Shown: piece after piece, positions 1 through 5,022 of the stretch
Position numbering within the stretch: position 1 is the first letter of the stretch
How the letters are laid out: each line of letters begins with the position of its first letter
Assembly (NCBI GenBank): GCA_002342785.1
Contig: DDQV01000192.1
Coordinates: forward strand, 1-5,022
Origin: Fusobacteriaceae bacterium UBA2433
GTDB lineage: Bacteria; Fusobacteriota; Fusobacteriia; Fusobacteriales; Fusobacteriaceae
DNA length: 5,022 nucleotides
Reading direction: 5' to 3'
The notes under the pieces: generated by a model
What the model was told of the DNA's origin: nothing
Seen by the model: only the letters and a program-made list of their open reading frames with translations
Databases searched by the model: none
Position numbers and translations under genes: made by a program

Positions 1-56
1 AATAATCTATATAAAAATTCATATTATATTTTTTATGATAATTTTATAAAATTTTA

Positions 57-635
57 TCATAACTCCTCCTTTTTTTTATTTTTTGAATGATCTTGTATCC
101 TCTTTTTCTTTAAAATTGTAATGGGCTCATGAAGAAATGTATTATTAGGACAAAAAATAATCTCATTATCTTTAGTAATTATTTCTACATAAAATAATTT
201 CATGTTGTGGATAGTTCCTTGGATTTGTTCCTCTCCAGTTCCCAAACTAATCCTATCACCAAATTTTATACTATAATAAAAAAAGAGGATTACACCAGAA
301 GAAATATTACTCAAATTTGACCATGAAGCAAAACAAGCAGTTCCAATTATAGTAAAAATAGCAGCAATAATTAGGAAAAACTCTTTAAATTTTACTCCCC
401 ATACTACTAATAATATTAAAAAAATCATTATTCCTACAAAAAAAACAAGAAACCTCTCTGTTCTCATTATTCTTTCATGGGAAAGAAGTTTTTTTCTTCC
501 AAAACGTACAATTCCTATATATAATATTTTTCTAACAATTAAAAAAGCTATAATAAGTAAGATACTAGAAAACATCTTTTCTAAGGGCTGAAATAATATA
601 TAGATTCTTTCTAGAAACTCTAACAGGGTACTCAT
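57..635 (-). CDS. Small MscS-family mechanosensitive-channel-like membrane protein
   Basis: This 192-residue protein resembles the pore and beta domain of MscS, the small-conductance channel that relieves turgor during osmotic downshock. Three hydrophobic segments are visible, at about residues 20-40, 61-80 and 86-120. The last contains GTACFASWSNLSNISSGVILF, which lines up with the MscS pore helix and the following FALQGSLSNFAAGV stretch. Residues 122-176 match the beta domain (FGDRISL, then an IIFCPNNTF segment like the family's VIPNG). The protein ends there in a lysine/glutamate-rich tail, so the C-terminal alpha/beta vestibule domain of full MscS (about 286 residues in E. coli) is absent. 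The ATG at 635 follows AGAGGTG with a 5-base spacer. The gene starts 24 bases after the CorA-like gene and probably shares its transcript. Family placement is good; actual gating activity is inferred. Confidence 0.82.
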   Translation of the reverse strand: MSTLLEFLERIYILFQPLEKMFSSILLIIAFLIVRKILYIGIVRFGRKKLLSHERIMRTERFLVFFVGIMIFLILLVVWGVKFKEFFLIIAAIFTIIGTACFASWSNLSNISSGVILFFYYSIKFGDRISLGTGEEQIQGTIHNMKLFYVEIITKDNEIIFCPNNTFLHEPITILKKKRIQDHSKNKKKEEL

Positions 636-659
636 TTTTTCACCTCTATTTTATATATT

Positions 660-1610
660 TTATATCCATTTTTTCAATTTTAGTACAGTCAAGGTCACTA
701 CTATAGATAAAATCATTATAAAAATAGAAAGTGGATAACCTAAGATCCAATTTAATTCTGGCATAATATCAAAATTCATACCATAAATCCCAGCTATTAA
801 AGTTGGAGGAGCTAAACATACTGTAACCACAGTAAAAGTTTTTATTATTTGATTTTGTTCTAATTCAATTTTACTAGATATATTTTCTTTTAGATCATTT
901 AATCTATCAAAATTATATTTTATATGAGCATTTATTACTGCTAAATCTTTATTTTCATAAGTTAAAAACTTTTTATTTTCATCGCTTATCAAAAAACTTC
1001 TTCGAAGCTGAAGGATGATTCTCTGCAACTCTATCAAACACTCTTTCAGTTGAATATTATCTAATTTTATTTTAGTAAGATTATCTAATTCCTCTAAAGA
1101 AATATTTTTAAGTCTAAGAACTTTTTTAAAATATTCCTTTACCCTTCTTGATATTAATTCTATTAGATCTGCATAATAATCTGTTAAAGCACTTAAAAAA
1201 AGTAGAGCTATTCTTTGCCCTGAAATTTTTTTACCTAGATCAAAAATTCTATTTTTTAAAATTTCTATAAGAGATATTTTAGAAATATTATTTGAATTCA
1301 AAATAACTAGATCTTCTAAAATTATTATATGTACAAAACTTTGTTCTATACCCTCTTTCTCTGTTAGATTTGGAATAGTTAAATTTAGAAAAATTTGTGA
1401 ATTTTCTTCTACATATCTTGAACTTATCTCTATCTCATCTCTTTTATTTAATGGTTGCAACAAAAACTGAAATTTTTCTGATAATTTAATCATCTCTTGT
1501 TCATCAGTTTTAATTAGATGGATACATAAAATTTCATTTCGATCAATATTTAATTCATCTATACTTGATATTTTTTGAATTGTTTTATCTTGTAATAAAA
1601 TCTCGATCAT
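660..1610 (-). CDS. corA: CorA-family magnesium/divalent metal ion transporter
   Basis: This 316-residue protein has the CorA layout: a long soluble cytoplasmic N-terminal domain (about 1-257) that senses and regulates, then two membrane helices at the extreme C terminus (about 258-277 and 291-311). The diagnostic YGMNF motif sits at residues 276-280, at the end of the first helix. It is followed by the MPELNW loop and GYP, which closely match the Mg2+-type CorA loop rather than ZntB-type zinc transporters. The chain ends in a basic KLKKWI tail, as is usual for the family. CorA forms a pentameric inner-membrane channel taking up Mg2+ and, less specifically, Co2+ and Ni2+. The ATG at 1610 has GGAGGA (1616-1621) five bases upstream. 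The gene is first in a probable two-gene operon with the MscS-like protein. Substrate preference is inferred from the loop. Confidence 0.92.
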   Translation of the reverse strand: MIEILLQDKTIQKISSIDELNIDRNEILCIHLIKTDEQEMIKLSEKFQFLLQPLNKRDEIEISSRYVEENSQIFLNLTIPNLTEKEGIEQSFVHIIILEDLVILNSNNISKISLIEILKNRIFDLGKKISGQRIALLFLSALTDYYADLIELISRRVKEYFKKVLRLKNISLEELDNLTKIKLDNIQLKECLIELQRIILQLRRSFLISDENKKFLTYENKDLAVINAHIKYNFDRLNDLKENISSKIELEQNQIIKTFTVVTVCLAPPTLIAGIYGMNFDIMPELNWILGYPLSIFIMILSIVVTLTVLKLKKWI

Positions 1611-1615
1611 TTTAT

Positions 1616-1644
1616 TCCTCCGATTCTATATTTACATTATTATA
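1616..1644 (-). promoter_or_regulatory. Putative -10 element and ribosome binding site of the CorA-MscS-like operon
   Basis: On the minus strand a perfect TATAAT occurs at 1644-1639, 28 bases before the CorA start, and a strong GGAGGA lies at 1621-1616. No convincing -35 hexamer is found at 16-18 bases; a TTGAAA at 1672-1667 is 22 bases away, which is too far. In DNA this AT-rich a lone TATAAT is weak evidence. The implied leader is only about 20 bases, which leaves no room for an Mg2+ riboswitch. Confidence 0.35.
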
Positions 1645-1837
1645 AGCTCATTGAAAAATATAATTATTTCAAGCAGAACTCTTTAAAATAAAAAAATTTA
1701 CAAAAAAACCATATAGTTATTTTAACATATTTAAAAGAGAAAAAATACATCTTACTTTATCTATATAATAATATATACATAAATTATTTTGTTTATAACT
1801 TAGATCCATAAGTTTGATGATATTATTTAAAACTAGC
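1645..1837. other. AT-rich intergenic spacer
   Basis: The gap between the CorA-like gene and the 97-residue gene is 313 bases in total. Apart from the -10/ribosome-site block near the CorA start and the terminator at 1838-1870, I see nothing convincing in it: no reading frame with a ribosome site, no RNA gene and no clear repeat. It is mostly A/T runs, where additional promoters could be hidden. Confidence 0.5.
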
Positions 1838-1870
1838 AAAAATAAAAAGCCCTCTTTATTTTCGAGAGCT
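1838..1870 (-). terminator. Intrinsic terminator of the peptide-phosphatase-97 aa operon
   Basis: Read on the minus strand, AGCUCUC (1870-1864) pairs with GAGGGCU (1854-1848), giving seven pairs including one U-G wobble around a 9-base A-rich loop. UUUUAUUUUU (1847-1838) follows immediately. An outer TAGCAA/TTGCTA pair (1879-1874 with 1839-1834) can extend the structure across the U tract. The stem begins about 53 bases after the stop codon of the 97-residue gene. On the plus strand the wobble becomes a C-A mismatch and no U tract follows, so it acts in the minus direction only. Confidence 0.8.
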
Positions 1871-1923
1871 ATCTTGCTAAAAAAAATTTATCATTTTATT
1901 TTTTAAAATTTAATATATTATAG

Positions 1924-2217
1924 TTAATCTAATTTATATGTAATCAAAATTCCTTCTATAAAACGTCTTAAGACACTAAAAATTTTATTCAAGTATAAGG
2001 GTAATTCTTTCAATTCTAATTCATAAAATTCATATTTTTCTTTCTCATCTATCTTTAAATTAATATTTGGTATATCAAGTTCTTTTTTCATGTATTCATT
2101 GATATTTTCACCTACAAAGTTTTTATTGTAGCTAAGTTCTTTTTTTATGAAAAAACCACTTCTAAAGCAAAGTAATTTTAAATTATCTTTTTCTGTTAAA
2201 ATAGCATATCCCTTCAT
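1924..2217 (-). CDS. Hypothetical 97-residue soluble protein
   Basis: I do not recognise this protein. It has no signal peptide and no clear membrane helix. It is rich in lysine and glutamate. The first third looks like beta-strands (MKGYAILTEKDNLKLLCFRSGFF), the middle is charged (ELDIPNINLKIDEKEKYEFYELELKELP), and the end (about residues 76-93) is a mixed hydrophobic/basic, possibly amphipathic helix. It is probably a small cytoplasmic protein, perhaps membrane-associated or bound to a partner. The ATG at 2217 is preceded by GAGGAGA with good spacing, and that ribosome site starts directly after the phosphatase stop codon. Only 16 bases separate the two genes and a terminator follows, so it is the last gene of the phosphatase operon. 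The ribosome site and placement make it a convincing real gene; a role alongside the phosphatase is guesswork. Confidence 0.75.
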   Translation of the reverse strand: MKGYAILTEKDNLKLLCFRSGFFIKKELSYNKNFVGENINEYMKKELDIPNINLKIDEKEKYEFYELELKELPLYLNKIFSVLRRFIEGILITYKLD

Positions 2218-2233
2218 AATTTTATCTCCTCTT

Positions 2234-3070
2234 TTAATTTTGTAAATTAATTTTTTTCTTATTTATCTCATATATTGTTTTAGCAACCAAGACTCCTAAA
2301 AATCCAGCTGATATTATATCACTCAACCAATGTCTTGTTCCATATATCCGTGATCCACTTAATATTACAGCTAAGATAAATGCAAAACTTCTAATCATTT
2401 TGTTTTTATAGCCAAAATAAAATGATGATGCTACTGCAACAGAAACAATAGCATGTCCAGAAGGAAAACTTGCACTTGAGCTATGAAATGGATTTATACT
2501 TTCATTTCCATTAAACCATGAGGCCCAACTAAAAAATTGATATGGAAGCATATTTACATCTGGCCTCAATCTTGAAACTATATATTTTATTAGATTTACT
2601 AAAATTCCAGAGGCTATAACACTAACTATTGCATTTTTACAAATCTTTATTAATTTTTTCTTTTTTAGTAGACTTCCTGCTAAAAGAATTATAATTATAG
2701 AAGCTATAGTTACATCTCCATCTCCTTGATGAGCTAAAAATCTTTCATATTTAGAATATTTTTCTTTTTTTATATTTTCTACCTTTATTTTCTTTTTTAG
2801 TTCTATTATCTCATCAACAGTAGCAATTCTAGTACCATTTTCTATTCCCTGTAAAGTTTTTGCATAATATTTATTAGAAAATTTCCTTGCTATAGGAAGA
2901 TCTAAGTAAACTATACTAAAAAGAGTTAAGACTACACCTATTATTACAATTTTTTTATACTCTATAAGAGTTTTACAAAATTCATTTATAAAACCTTTTA
3001 GATATCCTTCCTTTATAATTTGTAAGGCTATCAAAACTATTATTATTAACATCAGTATTTCTTTACTCAT
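2234..3070 (-). CDS. PAP2-family membrane lipid phosphatase
   Basis: This integral-membrane phosphatase of 278 residues has all three PAP2 signature motifs. They are K-x6-RP (K162 to R169-P170), PSGH (203-206, with H206) and SR-x5-H-x3-D (S240-R241, H247, D251). The two histidines and the arginines form the catalytic site. Known substrates of the family include phosphatidic acid, phosphatidylglycerol phosphate and undecaprenyl pyrophosphate; the sequence does not say which applies here. Hydrophobic helices lie at about 4-19, 42-57, 121-135, 146-161, 206-221, 229-240 and 252-266. A charged, lysine-rich region (about 80-110) lies between helices 2 and 3. The ATG at 3070 is preferred because AGGGAG (3082-3077) lies six bases upstream; the in-frame TTG at 3073 would leave only three. 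The N-terminal MSK...EGYLKG leader resembles the small protein encoded just upstream. Confidence 0.9.
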   Translation of the reverse strand: MSKEILMLIIIVLIALQIIKEGYLKGFINEFCKTLIEYKKIVIIGVVLTLFSIVYLDLPIARKFSNKYYAKTLQGIENGTRIATVDEIIELKKKIKVENIKKEKYSKYERFLAHQGDGDVTIASIIIILLAGSLLKKKKLIKICKNAIVSVIASGILVNLIKYIVSRLRPDVNMLPYQFFSWASWFNGNESINPFHSSSASFPSGHAIVSVAVASSFYFGYKNKMIRSFAFILAVILSGSRIYGTRHWLSDIISAGFLGVLVAKTIYEINKKKINLQN

Positions 3071-3076
3071 CAATGA

Positions 3077-3082
3077 CTCCCT
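3077..3082 (-). promoter_or_regulatory. Ribosome binding site deciding the PAP2 phosphatase start
   Basis: AGGGAG on the minus strand lies six bases before the ATG at 3070 and three before an in-frame TTG at 3073. The spacing favours the ATG. This also makes the protein start MSK, exactly as the upstream small protein does. Confidence 0.7.
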
Positions 3083-3094
3083 ATTGTAAAACCC

Positions 3095-3247
3095 TTATAT
3101 ATGTTTTTTATACTTAACTATAATTTGAAAAATTGCATCTTCAAATTCTTCTATAAGTCCTTTTAGATATCCTTTTAAATATCCCTCTCCAAATACTTTT
3201 ATTCCTATTAAAAAAACTACAACTCCCATAAAAAATTTCTTACTCAT
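3095..3247 (-). CDS. Small membrane protein (50 aa) related to the PAP2 phosphatase N terminus
   Basis: This frame runs from an ATG at 3247 to a TAA at 3095-3097. The protein begins MSKKFFMGVVVFLIGIKVFG, contains EGYLKGYLKG at residues 21-30 and ends VKYKKHI. Residues about 5-19 form one hydrophobic helix, followed by a charged segment that looks amphipathic. Its start is backed by AGAGGG (3261-3256) with an 8-base spacer, and a second GAGG lies closer to the ATG. A good promoter lies about 70 bases upstream. The stop is 24 bases before the phosphatase ATG, so the two are probably co-transcribed. It aligns with the phosphatase leader: shared MSK, M at position 7, LI near 13-14, EGYLKG, a [LF]I[EN]EF segment and a YKK near the end. 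I do not know its function. It could be a free-standing membrane partner or the remnant of a partial gene duplication. Confidence 0.75.
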   Translation of the reverse strand: MSKKFFMGVVVFLIGIKVFGEGYLKGYLKGLIEEFEDAIFQIIVKYKKHI

Positions 3248-3316
3248 AGACCTCACCCTCTCACTTTAAATTTTTTCCATACGATATAGGTGTATCAACT
3301 TATCTTCATCTTGATA

Positions 3317-3345
3317 TTTATAGTATCCTCTAAAGTTTTAATCAA
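3317..3345 (-). promoter_or_regulatory. Sigma-70-type promoter of the small protein-PAP2-97 aa operon
   Basis: On the minus strand TTGATT (3345-3340, four of six consensus bases) is separated by exactly 17 bases from TATAAA (3322-3317, five of six). Transcription would start near 3310, giving a leader of about 60 bases before the small protein's ATG. A perfect 6-base inverted repeat (TATCAA 3293-3298, TTGATA 3311-3316) straddles that start point and could be an operator or a weak leader hairpin. Confidence 0.6.
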
Positions 3346-3375
3346 AAATGACTTTTAATCTATCTTTAGATATAC

Positions 3376-3425
3376 CTTATAGTAACCCCTATTAATGAAA
3401 GTTTGATGAAAGTTTATGAAAAATC
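3376..3425 (-). promoter_or_regulatory. Direct repeats resembling an OmpR/PhoB-family binding site, with possible -10
   Basis: The plus strand reads ATGAAAGTTT at 3395-3404 and again at 3406-3415, then a partial third copy ATGAAA at 3416-3421. The periods are 11 and 10 bases, one helical turn, as usual for tandem sites of OmpR/PhoB-type regulators. On the minus strand the core CTTTCATCAAACTTTCAT matches the E. coli Pho-box form CTGTCATAAATCTGTCAT at 14 of 18 positions. Ten bases downstream is TACTAT (3384-3379), or TATAAG at 3381-3376, a possible -10 without a -35. This is the geometry of an activator-dependent promoter. The gene for a regulator of this family ends at 3426, next to the repeats. 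Binding is inferred. Confidence 0.5.
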
Positions 3426-4097
3426 TTATTCTTTAATATCTTTAAAAATATATCCTACTCCTCTTATAGATGAGATCATTGGTTTTTCTAGCTTTAATTT
3501 CTTTCTCATATTTTTTATACATGCATCAACAATATTTAAATTTCCTTCAAAATCATAACCCCAGACAGATTCTACGATTTTTTCTCGAGAGAGTACCATC
3601 TCTTTATTCAAGAAAAAATATTCAATTAAGTTGTATTCTTTTTTACTCAAAGACACAGTTTTACCTCTAACAGTTATTTCATTTGAATCTCTTTTTAAAC
3701 CAATCTCACCATATGTTTCAAAACCATCTGTAAGAAAATGACTTTTATTCCTTAAAATTACCCTTATCCTTGCAAAAAGTTCTTCAATCTCAAAAGGTTT
3801 AGTTACATAGTCATCAGCTCCTATATCAAGCAATTGAATCTTTGAGATCAAGCTATTTTTTGCTGTAAGTACGATTATTGGAACATCTGAAGTTTCTCTT
3901 ATTTTTTTACATAGATCTTCTCCTGGTATATTTGGAATCATAAGATCTAAAAGGATAATATTAAAAAAGTTATTATTTACTTTTTCTAAAGCACTTTTAC
4001 CATCAAAGGCCACTTCTACACTATAGCCTTCCCTTAAAAATTCTATCTCTAAAAACTTACTTATTCTCTTTTCATCTTCTATTATTAATATTTTCAT
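3426..4097 (-). CDS. OmpR/PhoB-family DNA-binding response regulator
   Basis: This 223-residue protein is full length for the family. The receiver domain (about 1-117) has the acidic pair E7-D8, the phosphorylated aspartate D51 (LLDLMIP), the switch threonine T78 (VLTAK) and the conserved lysine K100 in VTKPF. The C-terminal winged-helix DNA-binding domain (about 127-219) includes LSKKEYNLIEYF, the recognition helix around VDACIKNMRKKL (190-201) and the wing motif IRGVGY (211-216). Phosphorylation by the adjacent kinase should promote dimerisation on tandem direct repeats. The ATG at 4097 follows AAGGAGT (4111-4105) with a seven-base spacer, and the kinase gene ends 45 bases upstream. Direct repeats suitable for such a regulator begin right after its stop codon. 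No terminator is seen there, so transcription may continue into the next operon. Sequence alone does not tell which signal is sensed. Confidence 0.95.
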   Translation of the reverse strand: MKILIIEDEKRISKFLEIEFLREGYSVEVAFDGKSALEKVNNNFFNIILLDLMIPNIPGEDLCKKIRETSDVPIIVLTAKNSLISKIQLLDIGADDYVTKPFEIEELFARIRVILRNKSHFLTDGFETYGEIGLKRDSNEITVRGKTVSLSKKEYNLIEYFFLNKEMVLSREKIVESVWGYDFEGNLNIVDACIKNMRKKLKLEKPMISSIRGVGYIFKDIKE

Positions 4098-4142
4098 TAG
4101 TTTTACTCCTTCTTATTTGCATATATTAAATATTTATTTTAG

Positions 4143-5022
4143 TTATAAATAAAGTTTTGAAACGACTCCTATTGTCTTTTTATTTTTTATTTCTACTTGA
4201 AATCCTAGCTGTTCTGAAATTACTTTTACAATAGATAATCCTAATCCATGTCCTTCAATATCATTATTTCGAGATTGGTCCTCCCTATAAAATCTATCAA
4301 AAATCTTATTTAAATTTTCCTCTTCAATATTTTTACCATAATTTAAAATTGATAAATAAGTATCTTTTATCTCTATCTCAACTTTTCTATCATCACCATA
4401 TTTAATAGCATTTTCTATCAAGTTAAGTAATAATAATTTCATTAAAACTTTGTCTGTAGTTATATCTCTATCACCAACTATTGTAACTTCACTATTAGGA
4501 TATTTTATTAATAAGTTCATATAGATATCTTCTATCAATTTTTTTAAATTAATAGATTCAAGAGTCAATTCTATATTATCTTGAACTAAAAATAATAATT
4601 TTTCAATCAACTGAGCACTCTCGTTAATAGTATTAGAAATTACCCCAACATATTCTTTTATGACCTCTTTATCTCCGTCATCTATAGCCCATCTCTGTAA
4701 CATTCCCGTATAGCCTTTCATTACTGTTAAAGGAGTTTTCATCTCATGGGATGCACTATGTATAAAGTTTATCTGTTGATTTTTTTGATTATTTAATCTT
4801 GTCAACATATTATTTGTAGCTTTAATTATATTTTTATTTTCCTCATAATAATAATCGCTACTTTTTATGAGTTTAAAATTTTCCCCATTTATATCTAGTT
4901 TATTAAATTCAGATTCTATATTTTTAATTTGAGAGATCATATTTTTATAAAAATATTTATAAAGAATTAAAACTGTTAGATTTAAAAGAATAAAAATACC
5001 TATAAATATTAAAAATATATCG
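4143..5022 (-). CDS. Sensor histidine kinase, 5' end cut off by the window edge
   Basis: The coding frame stays open to the last complete codon at 5021, so the first ATG visible in frame (4940) is internal. The 27 codons before that Met encode a membrane helix beginning DIFLIFIGIFILLNLTVLIL, the final helix before the cytoplasmic part. Counting from the Met at 4940, residues 1-52 resemble a HAMP linker (KATNNMLTRL at its end). The dimerisation/phosphoacceptor helix has FIHSASHEMKTPL with His65. The ATPase domain shows the N box LLNLIENAIKY (N177), the F box FDRFYRED and the G2 box GHGLGLSIVK (230-239). The G1 box reads NYGKN (200-204) instead of DxGxG, a variation seen in some active kinases. 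The sensor domain lies outside the window. The gene precedes its regulator, the reverse of the commonest order. It probably phosphorylates that regulator. Confidence 0.93.
   Translation of the reverse strand, partial: DIFLIFIGIFILLNLTVLILYKYFYKNMISQIKNIESEFNKLDINGENFKLIKSSDYYYEENKNIIKATNNMLTRLNNQKNQQINFIHSASHEMKTPLTVMKGYTGMLQRWAIDDGDKEVIKEYVGVISNTINESAQLIEKLLFLVQDNIELTLESINLKKLIEDIYMNLLIKYPNSEVTIVGDRDITTDKVLMKLLLLNLIENAIKYGDDRKVEIEIKDTYLSILNYGKNIEEENLNKIFDRFYREDQSRNNDIEGHGLGLSIVKVISEQLGFQVEIKNKKTIGVVSKLYL

Noticed and set aside
35..60. Inverted repeat ATGATAA/TTATCAT after the MscS-like gene as a terminator
   Set aside because: The stem is seven nearly pure A-T pairs, overlaps the stop codon, and is followed on the minus strand by A residues instead of a U tract.
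1667..1672. TTGAAA as a -35 for the CorA promoter
   Set aside because: It is 22 bases from the TATAAT, outside the workable 15-19 base range, and no better -10 sits at the right distance.
1611..1837. Mg2+-sensing riboswitch (M-box type) ahead of the CorA-like gene
   Set aside because: No conserved GC-containing helices or terminator/antiterminator pair are visible, and the best -10 leaves a leader of only about 20 bases.
3071..3073. TTG as the start of the PAP2 phosphatase
   Set aside because: It leaves only three bases to the Shine-Dalgarno. The next codon is an ATG with six-base spacing that matches the MSK start of the related small protein.
3470..3670. Plus-strand open frame of 66 codons
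   Set aside because: It lies wholly inside the response regulator gene on the opposite strand, has no ribosome binding site, and its protein looks like an antisense shadow.
4938..4940. ATG as the start of the histidine kinase
   Set aside because: The frame stays open upstream to the window edge and encodes a clear membrane helix, so this Met is internal and the gene is cut by the window.

Overview
The window comes from a very AT-rich bacterium. Its genes have strong purine-rich Shine-Dalgarno sites (AGGAGG-like), AGA/TTA/ATA-rich codon use and lysine- and isoleucine-rich proteins. This fits a fusobacterium (Fusobacterium, Cetobacterium or Ilyobacter type) best. A low-GC Firmicute such as a clostridium is the main alternative. 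The assignment rests on composition and gene style, not on a marker gene. Every supported gene is on the minus strand, so the biology reads from the right edge to the left.

Right part (5022 to 3426): a two-component system. A sensor histidine kinase runs off the window edge, so its sensor part is missing; its last membrane helix is readable up to base 5021. It is followed after 45 bases by an OmpR/PhoB-family response regulator.

Middle (3425 to 1838): regulatory DNA of about 180 bases, then a three-gene operon. Just after the regulator's stop codon lie direct repeats of ATGAAAGTTT (minus strand AAACTTTCAT) spaced 11 and 10 bases apart, resembling an OmpR/PhoB-type binding site. Further on is a good sigma-70-type promoter. 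The operon holds a 50-codon membrane peptide, a PAP2-type lipid phosphatase and a 97-residue protein of unknown function, and it ends in an intrinsic terminator. The small peptide closely resembles the N-terminal membrane leader of the phosphatase that follows it. This is the most unusual feature of the window.

Left part (1644 to 57): a second operon with a CorA-family magnesium-type transporter followed 24 bases later by a minimal MscS-like channel. The end of that gene overlaps a tiny 13-codon reading frame behind a near-perfect Shine-Dalgarno.

Together the genes concern envelope and ion homeostasis. A plausible but unproven model is that the kinase-regulator pair controls the adjacent phosphatase operon through the repeats between them.
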